From assembly GCA_938010435.1 (NCBI GenBank), contig CALLUS010000004.1:161230-225229 (forward strand): 64,000 nucleotides of DNA. Reading direction: 5' to 3'. This document shows positions 1-8,181 of the stretch, in pieces. Made by a program: the position numbers and the translations under genes. This DNA comes from an uncultured Rhizobiaceae group bacterium. GTDB taxonomy: Bacteria > Pseudomonadota > Alphaproteobacteria > Rhizobiales > Rhizobiaceae. Numbering within the stretch: position 1 is the stretch's first letter; each line of letters starts with the position of its first letter. The notes below the pieces were generated by a model that was given only the letters and a program-made list of their open reading frames with translations, searched no databases and was not told where the DNA came from.

Positions 1-344
1 CGAGACAATATCAATTGACGTTCGAGGGGAGACAAGCCAACTTCCAAGCGATTAGCAGGTCCCACATCATCAAGACTGAGCATGTCATCATCCACATCAC
101 CCAACGCTTTAATATTGGGTAACAATGCGGGAACGCCATCTAGGCGCGCTACAAATTCAGTGGCCAAGGCACGAGCCGCACGACGGGTTGGCACCCAAAT
201 GGTGACTGATGCCAATGCGAGAGGATCATTTTGAGGTGCAAACCCTTCAATGAGTTTGCCCGTTAAAAGTGCTTCCACCAATGTAGGCAAATAAGGAGCA
301 CCCGGTGGGATTGAAGATACGTTGGGGTCGCGACCCAACATCAT
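1..344 (-). CDS. addB: AddB, double-strand break repair helicase-nuclease subunit (N-terminal part, runs off the window)
   Basis: Only the first 114 codons are present. The translation begins MMLGRDPNVSSIPPGAP and continues with a WVPTRRAARALATEF segment, the characteristic N-terminus of alphaproteobacterial AddB. AddB pairs with AddA to process double-strand ends for RecA-dependent repair. The start ATG overlaps the stop of the uridylyltransferase gene by 4 bases (ATGA), so it is the last visible member of the divL-tsaE-murU-addB operon. The nuclease domain and the iron-sulfur cysteines would lie outside the window. The identification rests on the N-terminal pattern and on the known Rhizobiales gene order. 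Confidence 0.88.
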   Translation of the reverse strand, partial: MMLGRDPNVSSIPPGAPYLPTLVEALLTGKLIEGFAPQNDPLALASVTIWVPTRRAARALATEFVARLDGVPALLPNIKALGDVDDDMLSLDDVGPANRLEVGLSPLERQLILS

Positions 345-1072
345 GCCGCTTGCCTGAACGCATGGATGGCCTGTTCTGCTTCATCAATCGCTGCAGGTGT
401 GCCGACGTGCAACCACAACCCATCCAGCACATGACCGAACAATCGACCTGCGGAAATGGCATCGTCAAACAATCGGTTCAACGAAAATACATCATCAGGA
501 ATCGCTTTAAACAACTCTGGCTTCGTGATAATCGCTCCCGCATAAACATAAGGGGCTGACTCCGCATCACCTCGGCGCTGCAATTGACCATCGGGGGCCA
601 TGAAGAAATCACCTCTACCATCAAACCCGACAGATTTTTCTTTTGGGGCTACCAACAACTGCATGTCCATTTGATCAACGTCCCATGTCGATTGCATAGA
701 TATGAGATTTGATGAATCCGTATCAATCCAGAATGAATCTGCGTTCAAAATATAAAATGGTGCATCGCTTAATGGCACTATGGCGCGTTTCACACCTCCG
801 CCCGAATCCAACAAGATATCGCGTTCATCAGAAATCAAAACCTGCGGTTTGCTTCGCGCCTTAGTGTGCTGTTCAATTTGATCTGCCAGATAGTGAACAT
901 TCACAGCTGTTTTTTGAACATCCGCACCGGCCAGTGAATCCAAAGCATGATCAAGAAGTGTCTTACCTGAAACTTTCACAAGAGGTTTCGGAAGAGTGTT
1001 TGTAATGGGACGCATACGTGTTCCCAACCCAGCGGCCAATACCATGGCTTGATCGATTTTACTGTTCGTCAC
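341..1072 (-). CDS. murU: MurU-like N-acetylmuramate-1-phosphate uridylyltransferase (NTP-transferase family)
   Basis: A 243-residue sugar-nucleotidyltransferase. The nucleotide-binding signature LAAGLGTRMRP is at residues 12-22, followed by KPL at 29-31; a DILLDSGGG loop (about 85-93) and NADSFW (110-115) supply the base- and metal-binding positions of the fold. Such proteins are often labelled mannose-1-phosphate guanylyltransferase. The gene upstream encodes an AmgK-like kinase, and in Pseudomonas putida AmgK and MurU act in sequence to turn recycled MurNAc into UDP-MurNAc. That role is therefore inferred from context. The gene lies 25 bases after tsaE-amgK and overlaps addB by 4 bases. 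Confidence 0.8.
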   Translation of the reverse strand: MTNSKIDQAMVLAAGLGTRMRPITNTLPKPLVKVSGKTLLDHALDSLAGADVQKTAVNVHYLADQIEQHTKARSKPQVLISDERDILLDSGGGVKRAIVPLSDAPFYILNADSFWIDTDSSNLISMQSTWDVDQMDMQLLVAPKEKSVGFDGRGDFFMAPDGQLQRRGDAESAPYVYAGAIITKPELFKAIPDDVFSLNRLFDDAISAGRLFGHVLDGLWLHVGTPAAIDEAEQAIHAFRQAA

Positions 1073-1097
1073 ATCTTTGCCCTCAATCTAAGCAACA

Positions 1098-2594
1098 TCA
1101 CGCTTGGTGCAAAACTGTTTCCACCCATTCACGATAGCGCTTCAAGGTCGGGTGAGCCAGAGAGCGTGCGAGATAGTCTTCCATACGTGGCAAATGTGCC
1201 AGATATGCATCTTTACCATCACGTTTCGATAAACGCACAAAAATACCCAACACTTTCGTAACCCGCTGTGCCGCCATTATGGCGTAAGCTGAACGGAATT
1301 TTTTTTCATCAAAAGGGATGCGCAACTTACAATAGTGGTCCAGTAGTTCTGTTTCCAATTGCACCGGGATATCCACACGCGCATCCTGCGCAATAGACGC
1401 CACATCGTACGACGAGGGTCCAATCAAACCGTCTTGAAAATCGATCAAGCCCGTTTGATTTGCAGCTTCTACATTTTCAATCCAAATGATGTTGGGGGAA
1501 TGATAGTCGCGCAGAACGATAGACTGTTCGCTCAACAGAACATTATCAACCAGCTCTGACCAAATATTTTGGAATTCTGAGTATTCTTGATCACTGGGCA
1601 CGCGCCCTGTTTTCCATTCAAAATACCAATCAATGAGCAGTTCAACTTCAATCAGCATTGCTTGCTTATCGAAGGGCGGTACGTGATGAATTTTCCCATT
1701 AGGAAGTTTAACTTCGTTACGCCAAACCTTGCTGTGCAATGTTGCAAGAGTTTCCATCGATACCAAATAGCGGGCCGCAATCGGCTGTCTGTTTTTATCG
1801 ATTATCTCGCCTGACCCCAAATCTTCGATCAGCAAAATGCCCTGATCTAAATCTAAATCATATATTTGGGGCACTCGAAACCCCTCTTCTTCGAGTAAAT
1901 ATGCCATACCTGCAAACGCACTCATGTCTTCGGCAAGATTTGCAATTTTGCTATATGGTTTGCCATCACGGATTGGGGGGCCATCCGGTTGAGTTGGCGC
2001 ATTCATCAAAATGACATGACTTCCATCATCACGATGCACTGTTTCATAAGCCCGGGAGGACGCATCTCCGGTCAGATGTTGACGGTGACTTTCTTTATGA
2101 CCGTGGTCATCCAAATATTTTCTCAGCACGAGGCTACGCTCGACCCGTGACACTGCATTGGCTTCGCCGGAAACCTCGATCATACGGGCATCATCTTCAC
2201 CACTTTGGGACAATGAAATTACCAGGCTCGGTGCAGGGAGATTTGACGCCGCTTTTTCAGGCCATTCAATCAGGGCTGCACCATCGGTCAATATTTCATC
2301 AATACCCAATTCGTCGAGTTCAGCCTCATATTCAATTCTGTATAAATCCAGATGTGCAAGTTGTCCCACATGCATGTCTTCATAGTTTTGCATAATCGTG
2401 AATGTGGGGCTTGGAACTTCCAAAAACTCATCCCCAGCCATGGTGCGAATAATGGCACGAGCCAAAGTGGTTTTCCCAGCGCCTAAATCGCCCACAAGCC
2501 ATACACAGTCATTACGACGCAGGGCTAATGCCAGCGTTTCACCGAAGCGCAACGTACCGGCTTCATCAGAGCAAGATATGGAGAGAAGCGTCAC
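1098..2594 (-). CDS. tsaE: Fusion of TsaE (t6A tRNA-modification ATPase) with an AmgK-like sugar phosphotransferase
   Basis: A 498-residue two-domain protein. Residues 1-150 are TsaE: P-loop GDLGAGKTT at 35-43, EVPSPTFT at 59-66, HLDLYRI at 81-87 and LIEWPEK at 108-114. TsaE is the ATPase of the TsaBDE complex that makes threonylcarbamoyladenosine 37 in tRNA. Residues of about 165-498 are an aminoglycoside-phosphotransferase-type kinase with catalytic LRDYHSPN at 361-368 and metal-binding LIDFQDGLIGPSSYD at 383-397, like AmgK, which phosphorylates MurNAc at the anomeric carbon. The fusion is a recognised arrangement in Rhizobiales. It begins 12 bases after divL and is followed by murU, so the kinase half probably serves peptidoglycan-sugar recycling. 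Confidence 0.88.
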   Translation of the reverse strand: MTLLSISCSDEAGTLRFGETLALALRRNDCVWLVGDLGAGKTTLARAIIRTMAGDEFLEVPSPTFTIMQNYEDMHVGQLAHLDLYRIEYEAELDELGIDEILTDGAALIEWPEKAASNLPAPSLVISLSQSGEDDARMIEVSGEANAVSRVERSLVLRKYLDDHGHKESHRQHLTGDASSRAYETVHRDDGSHVILMNAPTQPDGPPIRDGKPYSKIANLAEDMSAFAGMAYLLEEEGFRVPQIYDLDLDQGILLIEDLGSGEIIDKNRQPIAARYLVSMETLATLHSKVWRNEVKLPNGKIHHVPPFDKQAMLIEVELLIDWYFEWKTGRVPSDQEYSEFQNIWSELVDNVLLSEQSIVLRDYHSPNIIWIENVEAANQTGLIDFQDGLIGPSSYDVASIAQDARVDIPVQLETELLDHYCKLRIPFDEKKFRSAYAIMAAQRVTKVLGIFVRLSKRDGKDAYLAHLPRMEDYLARSLAHPTLKRYREWVETVLHQA

Positions 2595-2606
2595 TTTGGG
2601 TGAACT

Positions 2607-5129
2607 CTACTGAGCTGCTTGAGCAGTTGATGTTGATTCTGCTGCCGGTCTTTTTGGGAAACGACAAATAAAACATGTTCCCTTTTCAACGCCATCCGAG
2701 ATGGAAATATCTCCACCGTGGAGTTCAATCAAAGATTTGGCAATTGATAGACCCAAGCCTGCACCGCCACGTCCTGAGCCTTGCGTTTTTGAACTGAACC
2801 GTTGGAACACACGGGTTCGATCTTCTGGTGAAATTCCGGGACCTGAATCATGTACCTTCAAAAAGATATTGTCTGCATCAACACTGCTTTCCAATATCAC
2901 CGACCCTTTTTCCGGAGAGAACGAAATGGCATTGCTCAATAAGTTGAGCAAAACTTGTTGCACACGAGTTTCATCACCAACGAATTCTCCGTTACTGCCG
3001 ACATTCTTATCGTGACGCAAAATCAGTTTCACACCTCGTTCTTTTACCTGATCACTCACACTGCGTCCTGCAATATTCATCACCTCAAGGAGATCCAGTG
3101 ACTTTAAGTCAAGCTCCATAATGCCCGCATCGACCGTTGCCAAATCAAGTAGATTGTCAACAAGACTATGGAGCTCATTGGAGGAGGTTGAGATATAATT
3201 GACATATTCAGTTTGTTTTTCGTTCAACTTGCCAAAAGTATTTTGTTCCAAAATTTCAGCAAAGCCTTTGATATTGGTCAACGGAGCTCGGAATTCATAA
3301 GAAACATGTTCAATGAATTCGTTTTTCAAACGCTCGGCGGCCTGCAACGCTTCGTTACGCTCTTTCAATGTGTGCTCAAGATTCACACTTGCTGTCACAT
3401 CGGCAAAACTCAACATAGTTTGACCATTGGGCAAAGGCACCAGAGCATAATCGATCATTTCGCCAGTCGTTAGTTCAATACGACCGTCCATTGATTTTCG
3501 CGTGTCCGAAACGCCTGTGACACCGGTTGCCAAATCATCCCAAATTGTGGGAATGTCCATAACTCTCTTACAGAGTTTGGCGATATCACTAATAGGTGTT
3601 TCTGCAGCAACTTGCTCGTCTTCCAGTTCCCATAAATTTTGGAAAGACGGGTTAGACAATTTCATACGCCCATCGGCAGAGAACACAGCTATTGCTTCAA
3701 CAAGATGATCCAGTGTTTCCCCTTGCACTTGGGTCAATGCAATGTAACGGCTTTCCATTTCCAACTGTTCTGTGATATTTTCAAACACCCAAGTTACACC
3801 ACCTTGTTTGTGTGGGTTCGCCACAACGCGCAATGTGCGACCATCAGGAAGGTGCCACCAATGTTCTTGAGGTTGTGTCGCTTCATAAACTTCCAAAAGG
3901 CTGTTGCGCCACTTGGCCCAATCCGGTTGCTCAGCAACTTTGCGATCGGATCGAAGCATATCGAACAATGCTCCATTTTCCGGTTGCTGATCGAGGGCTT
4001 TTTCATCCAACTTCCACAGAGTATTGAAAGCTTCATTGCGGAAAACAAGATGTTTCTTCTCATCAAAAATGGCGACCGCAGACGCCAGTTGATCCATTGT
4101 CTGCGCATGACTTTCCAAAGTACGTCGCAGAACCCCTTGCGCCTCTTCAACTTCGCTCATATCCACGGCGAGACCTGCTGAACCACTGGAATAAGCAACT
4201 TCACTCACATCCATTGTCCGGCGATCGCCTAAAACCGTTGCAGGCACACGCATCCGGATTTGGCTCGGACCATCTTTAACATCAACATCGCCATGTTGTT
4301 TGGCCAACAACAAGCGTTCGCTGGCATCAAGAAGCTCAACTTCTTTATCAAGCACTTCGTCCAGCGTTTTCGTTTCAACAGCTTCTACATAGCTGTTATT
4401 TGCCCAACTCAAATGACCATTTTCGTCTTTTAACCACACTGGAAATGGTACTGCTTCCAAGAGAGATTTCATGGTGTCAGTGGTTTGTAACAATTTGGTA
4501 TGTTCAGATTCCAACGCAGCAAGCGCCGCCCGGTCTCCGGATAAGTTGATAAAGCGTACAAATGCATGACTGCCAGACGCGCGGCCCTGAGCTTCTATGA
4601 TGGAGCCCGTTTTGCTTTCAATCGTCAGGTCAAAAGCTTCAGCACTATCGCGCAGTCGATTCACTGCCTTTTCAAAGCTTTGAGCTGTTGATGGTGTCAT
4701 CCAAGTTCCAAACGCCACAAAGGCAGTTGCATCTTCAGGTGCACCCGCTTGAGCAGGAAGTGTGCCACGGCAAAGAGGGGCTTCTTCACGATTGGCCCAA
4801 ACCACGATACGTTGATCCGGCACATTAAGCAGAGCTTGCGCGCGTTCATTCCGCGCCTTTAAATCTGCAATGTCCAAGGCTTGTGTGCGATTTGTTTCAT
4901 CCAGTTTTTTACGTTCGCGGATCAACCATGTGGCTGACCACATGGCAAATGCGAAAGCTCCTGTGAAAACAATCAGCATAATCCAACTGTTTGCGATTTC
5001 GAGTTTTGGAATAAAATTAGCGAATTGTTCGGGTGTTGAGACTGCTTCTTGAGCATTGGCGGCCTGCAACGTGAGCAAAAACGCCGCAAAAGACGTCAAA
5101 AACCATGCGGATTGCCGCGATGCCATCAT
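2607..5129 (-). CDS. divL: DivL-type PAS sensor kinase with tyrosine in place of the phospho-accepting histidine
   Basis: An 840-residue protein from the chosen start, a tandem ATG pair; the open frame extends 65 codons further upstream but that part looks non-coding. It has an N-terminal signal or membrane segment (residues 4-25), a second membrane segment (48-70), a coiled stretch, at least three PAS-like repeats (about 215-580), then a kinase core. The H-box reads HVSYEFRAPLTNIKG, with Tyr at residue 611 (codon 3297-3299) where ordinary kinases have His. The ATP-binding N-box (LLNLLSNAISFS) and G-boxes (DSGPGISPED, GAGLGLSIAKS) look intact. Caulobacter DivL has the same His-to-Tyr change and works through CckA to control CtrA. 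The position beside ahcY and tsaE is also usual for the Rhizobiales homologue. Confidence 0.85.
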   Translation of the reverse strand: MMASRQSAWFLTSFAAFLLTLQAANAQEAVSTPEQFANFIPKLEIANSWIMLIVFTGAFAFAMWSATWLIRERKKLDETNRTQALDIADLKARNERAQALLNVPDQRIVVWANREEAPLCRGTLPAQAGAPEDATAFVAFGTWMTPSTAQSFEKAVNRLRDSAEAFDLTIESKTGSIIEAQGRASGSHAFVRFINLSGDRAALAALESEHTKLLQTTDTMKSLLEAVPFPVWLKDENGHLSWANNSYVEAVETKTLDEVLDKEVELLDASERLLLAKQHGDVDVKDGPSQIRMRVPATVLGDRRTMDVSEVAYSSGSAGLAVDMSEVEEAQGVLRRTLESHAQTMDQLASAVAIFDEKKHLVFRNEAFNTLWKLDEKALDQQPENGALFDMLRSDRKVAEQPDWAKWRNSLLEVYEATQPQEHWWHLPDGRTLRVVANPHKQGGVTWVFENITEQLEMESRYIALTQVQGETLDHLVEAIAVFSADGRMKLSNPSFQNLWELEDEQVAAETPISDIAKLCKRVMDIPTIWDDLATGVTGVSDTRKSMDGRIELTTGEMIDYALVPLPNGQTMLSFADVTASVNLEHTLKERNEALQAAERLKNEFIEHVSYEFRAPLTNIKGFAEILEQNTFGKLNEKQTEYVNYISTSSNELHSLVDNLLDLATVDAGIMELDLKSLDLLEVMNIAGRSVSDQVKERGVKLILRHDKNVGSNGEFVGDETRVQQVLLNLLSNAISFSPEKGSVILESSVDADNIFLKVHDSGPGISPEDRTRVFQRFSSKTQGSGRGGAGLGLSIAKSLIELHGGDISISDGVEKGTCFICRFPKRPAAESTSTAQAAQ

Positions 5130-5183
5130 TTTCCCGACCCGTTCTTTTGGCCTGAACGCAGTACAAGAGGCCTTTTGCAACAA

Positions 5184-5199
5184 TGCAATTCGAATTGCA
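5184..5199. promoter_or_regulatory. Perfect 16-bp palindrome upstream of divL
   Basis: TGCAATTCGAATTGCA is a perfect inverted repeat with no spacer, 55 bases upstream of the divL start codon. Its size and position suit a dimeric repressor or activator, but I cannot name the protein. Further TGCAA half-sites occur on both sides (near 5176 and 5211). Confidence 0.4.
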
Positions 5200-5394
5200 C
5201 CCAAACACAGTGCAAGCGATTCGTGCCAACTTAACCCAGTGGGAGTCGCGGTGCGAGTGCGATTTGTACTCCAACAGTGCAAATTCACAATCTCCGAATC
5301 AAAAACGGCCGCACGCCCCGACAAGAGACATGCGACCGTGGTATATTTACAATGGTAAACGAGGCGTTAATTCATGCCTTTTACCTTCGCGCGC

Positions 5395-6786
5395 TTAGTA
5401 GCGATAATGTTCCGGTTTGAACGGACCTTCAGTGGCCACACCGATATAATCAGCCTGATCTTTGGACAATTCAGTCAATTTTACACCAATTTTAGCAAGG
5501 TGCAAACGCGCCACTTTCTCATCAAGGTGTTTCGGCAAGATATAGACTTCGTTTTTGTACTCATTGCCTTTGGTCCAAAGTTCGATCTGAGCCAACACTT
5601 GATTGGTAAAAGAAGCAGACATAACAAAAGACGGATGACCCGTAGCGTTACCAAGGTTCAACAAACGACCTTGCGAAAGAAGGATCATACGATTGCCATT
5701 TGGCATTTCGTACATGTCCACTTGGTCTTTGATGTTTGTCATCTTCAAATTGCGTAAGTTAGCAACCTGAATTTCGTTGTCGAAGTGACCGATATTGCCA
5801 ACAATCGCCATGTCTTTCATTTCACGCATATGTTCGATGCGAATAATGTCTTTATTGCCGGTAGTGGTGATAAAGATATCTGCGTCTTTTACAGTATCTT
5901 CCAATGTGGTCACTTCAAATCCATCCATAGCTGCTTGCAACGCACAGATTGGATCAATTTCCGTCACCTTCACACGGGCACCAGCGCCACGCAGGGAGGC
6001 AGCTGAACCTTTACCCACATCGCCGTAACCACACACAACAGCGGTCTTACCAGCCATCATTGTGTCCGTTGCACGACGAATGCCGTCTACGAGAGACTCT
6101 TTACAACCATATTTATTGTCGAATTTAGACTTGGTGACGGAGTCGTTCACGTTGATTGCAGGGAAAGGCAGTTGGCCTTCTTTGTGCAATTCATAAAGAC
6201 GGTGAACGCCAGTTGTTGTTTCTTCAGAAACACCTTTGATCGCATCACGTGTTTTCGTGAACCAACCCGGGCTTTCTTTCATGCGCTTGTGAATCTGCGC
6301 TTTGATCGCTTCTTCTTCTTCTGACTGAGGAACCGTAAGAATATCTTCACCGGCTTCAGCACGGGCGCCAAGCAAGATGTAAAGAGTTGCGTCGCCACCA
6401 TCATCAAGGATCAAGTTTGCGCCTTCAGGGAACATGAAGGATTTGTCGAGGTAATCCCAATGCTCAACCAATGTTTGACCTTTGATTGCAAAAACCGGAA
6501 CACCTGAAGCAGCGATTGCTGAAGCAGCATGATCTTGTGTTGAATAAATGTTGCAAGAAGCCCAGCGCACGTCTGCACCAAGTGCGGTAAGTGTTTCAAT
6601 CAGCACAGCTGTTTGAATGGTCATGTGCAATGAACCAACAATACGGGCACCTTTGAGCGGCTGACTTGCCCCGAATTCTTCGCGCAGAGACATCAAGCCC
6701 GGCATTTCGGTTTCGGCAATATCGAGTTCCTTGCGGCCAAATTCAGCAAGGGCGATGTCTTTGACGATGTAATCGTTTTCAGCCAT
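5395..6786 (-). CDS. ahcY: Adenosylhomocysteinase (S-adenosyl-L-homocysteine hydrolase)
   Basis: A 463-residue cytosolic enzyme that splits S-adenosylhomocysteine into adenosine and homocysteine, removing the inhibitory product of SAM-dependent methylation. The substrate-binding GSLHMT is at residues 51-56, the NAD-binding GYGDVGKG at 252-259, and the C-terminus ends PFKPEHYRY, which reaches into the neighbouring subunit's NAD site. The start at 6786 is preferred over an ATG three codons upstream because an AAGGA ribosome-binding site lies 8 bases before it and would abut the earlier ATG. In many Rhizobiales ahcY sits between ptsH and divL; here ptsH is 33 kb away. Confidence 0.97.
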   Translation of the reverse strand: MAENDYIVKDIALAEFGRKELDIAETEMPGLMSLREEFGASQPLKGARIVGSLHMTIQTAVLIETLTALGADVRWASCNIYSTQDHAASAIAASGVPVFAIKGQTLVEHWDYLDKSFMFPEGANLILDDGGDATLYILLGARAEAGEDILTVPQSEEEEAIKAQIHKRMKESPGWFTKTRDAIKGVSEETTTGVHRLYELHKEGQLPFPAINVNDSVTKSKFDNKYGCKESLVDGIRRATDTMMAGKTAVVCGYGDVGKGSAASLRGAGARVKVTEIDPICALQAAMDGFEVTTLEDTVKDADIFITTTGNKDIIRIEHMREMKDMAIVGNIGHFDNEIQVANLRNLKMTNIKDQVDMYEMPNGNRMILLSQGRLLNLGNATGHPSFVMSASFTNQVLAQIELWTKGNEYKNEVYILPKHLDEKVARLHLAKIGVKLTELSKDQADYIGVATEGPFKPEHYRY

Positions 6787-6866
6787 GGGAGGCATCCTTC
6801 AATAAAAGTTTTTAAGGGGTACATGTTGCATAGATTTGCAAACTCGAAATTTAATTACCAGAATTC

Positions 6867-6878
6867 GCCTCTTGAGGC
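6867..6878. terminator. Weak hairpin between the DUF3095 gene and ahcY
   Basis: GCCTCTTGAGGC can form a short stem of 4-5 base pairs just downstream of the DUF3095 stop. There is no U-tract, so termination would be inefficient or Rho-dependent. It could equally be part of the ahcY leader. No recognisable SAH or SAM riboswitch is visible here. Confidence 0.2.
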
Positions 6879-6896
6879 AATCACATAAAGATATGC

Positions 6897-8069
6897 TTAT
6901 GTGGATCGTATTGTCCCTGCACGCAATTGTTTTACCCGCGCAGCAGCGGTTGCATATCCGCCGGATGCACCATCAATAAAATGCATGTGATCATCACTCA
7001 TGACAGAAGGCACAATACAGGTCATCAACGCTTCATTCTGTTCAACGATTCCATAGCGAATAATATTTTTCTGTTCCGCATCTGCTAATAGAGTAGAAAG
7101 AGCCATCTGCGTTTTTACATCGCAATCAATTGTCATCATCAATGCATCTTCAAATTTTTGAAAGTCAGCATTCGCACCGGAAGTTTTGGTGTAATGAGCT
7201 GAATCAAATCCACCCACTTTGAGACCTGTTTTGAAGAAGATCAGCGCAATAAACGTTTCCAGATACAACATCAATTTGCGCCGCCACAGCGGAACAGTAG
7301 AATCACCAGCACGCGCTTCCAATTCCAGACCAGCTGGTGGCCACGTAAATGATGGGCCACTCGCCATAACCGGATGACCGCCACGGTCAAGGTTTGAAAC
7401 AAGAGCCATTACATCATTTAAAATTATTTCAACCTGATTGATATTAGCATCAGCACACGGTGCAACCACTATAGACAGGACAGATCCTTTTTGAGACGTG
7501 ATGGGAGTCCAGCGGCACGAAAGACCGGTCAAATCCGGCAGACCCCCATCAACCGATTCTGCGACGTGAAAATGGCCTTGTTTCATTTCACTTTCAGCCC
7601 AACTGGCGCCACCGCCTGCAAACATAGCATAATCTACTGAGTGAGAGGCTTTATAACGTGCCACACGCACATCTAACCCGGCTTGGTGAATATCGAAAAT
7701 TGAAATTGTAGCCACGCGCAAGACGAGATTAAACTCTTGCCACGCCCAACGGCGCACCTCATCCAGCGCTTTTTCCGCACTGAAACGCGCGGAGGGCGGC
7801 ATGGCAAAAGTTGCGCCGTCACCGCCAAAAATAAACGGGAAACGCTTTTGTGCATGAGCATTGATTTGGGCTGAAATAATGGCTGCACCTACAGTGTTGA
7901 CCGTCTTGTATTTGCCCTCTTCTATCAATCGAGTGGAGTTCTCTAGGTCCGCCAGACCCAAGAACCAATCATCGGGAAATGGCGTATAGCTGTTGGCCGC
8001 AACAATGTTCCTGAAATCGGATTGAACAGGAATGCTCTCGTAAAACAGATCTGAACTAATAATCTCCAT
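6897..8069 (-). CDS. DUF3095 family protein, possible nucleotidyl-cyclase-like fold
   Basis: A 390-residue soluble protein with no signal peptide or membrane segment. The open frame extends 12 codons further to a GTG, but the ATG at 8069 has a GGAAA-type site about 10 bases upstream and gives the expected N-terminus. It matches the uncharacterised DUF3095 family. The N-terminal 90 residues contain LADLENST (Asp41) and FIFGGDGATF (Asp84). An Asp after a beta-strand, followed about 43 residues later by a GGD-type hairpin, resembles the two metal-binding aspartates of class III nucleotidyl cyclases. The fold is my inference; the family has no assigned reaction that I know of. It follows yidC by 112 bases and may be transcribed with it or with ahcY. 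Confidence 0.75.
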   Translation of the reverse strand: MEIISSDLFYESIPVQSDFRNIVAANSYTPFPDDWFLGLADLENSTRLIEEGKYKTVNTVGAAIISAQINAHAQKRFPFIFGGDGATFAMPPSARFSAEKALDEVRRWAWQEFNLVLRVATISIFDIHQAGLDVRVARYKASHSVDYAMFAGGGASWAESEMKQGHFHVAESVDGGLPDLTGLSCRWTPITSQKGSVLSIVVAPCADANINQVEIILNDVMALVSNLDRGGHPVMASGPSFTWPPAGLELEARAGDSTVPLWRRKLMLYLETFIALIFFKTGLKVGGFDSAHYTKTSGANADFQKFEDALMMTIDCDVKTQMALSTLLADAEQKNIIRYGIVEQNEALMTCIVPSVMSDDHMHFIDGASGGYATAAARVKQLRAGTIRST

Positions 8070-8181
8070 GAGCAGCCATTTCCACAACGTGTTAAACGGC
8101 AGCACGACGCTGCATACTTAATATACGCATCAAGTACCGGAAAAGTTCCGTAAGGAGAATTTACCCGAAACGCAGCTTGAC

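Noticed and set aside
5130-5324. 65-residue N-terminal extension of the DivL-like kinase
   Set aside because: The extension precedes a normal signal or membrane segment, has unrelated composition, and covers the palindromic promoter element; the tandem ATG at 5129/5126 fits better.
6787-6896. SAH or SAM riboswitch upstream of ahcY
   Set aside because: The 110-base leader shows only a short GCCTC/GAGGC hairpin; none of the conserved junction sequences of those riboswitches is recognisable.
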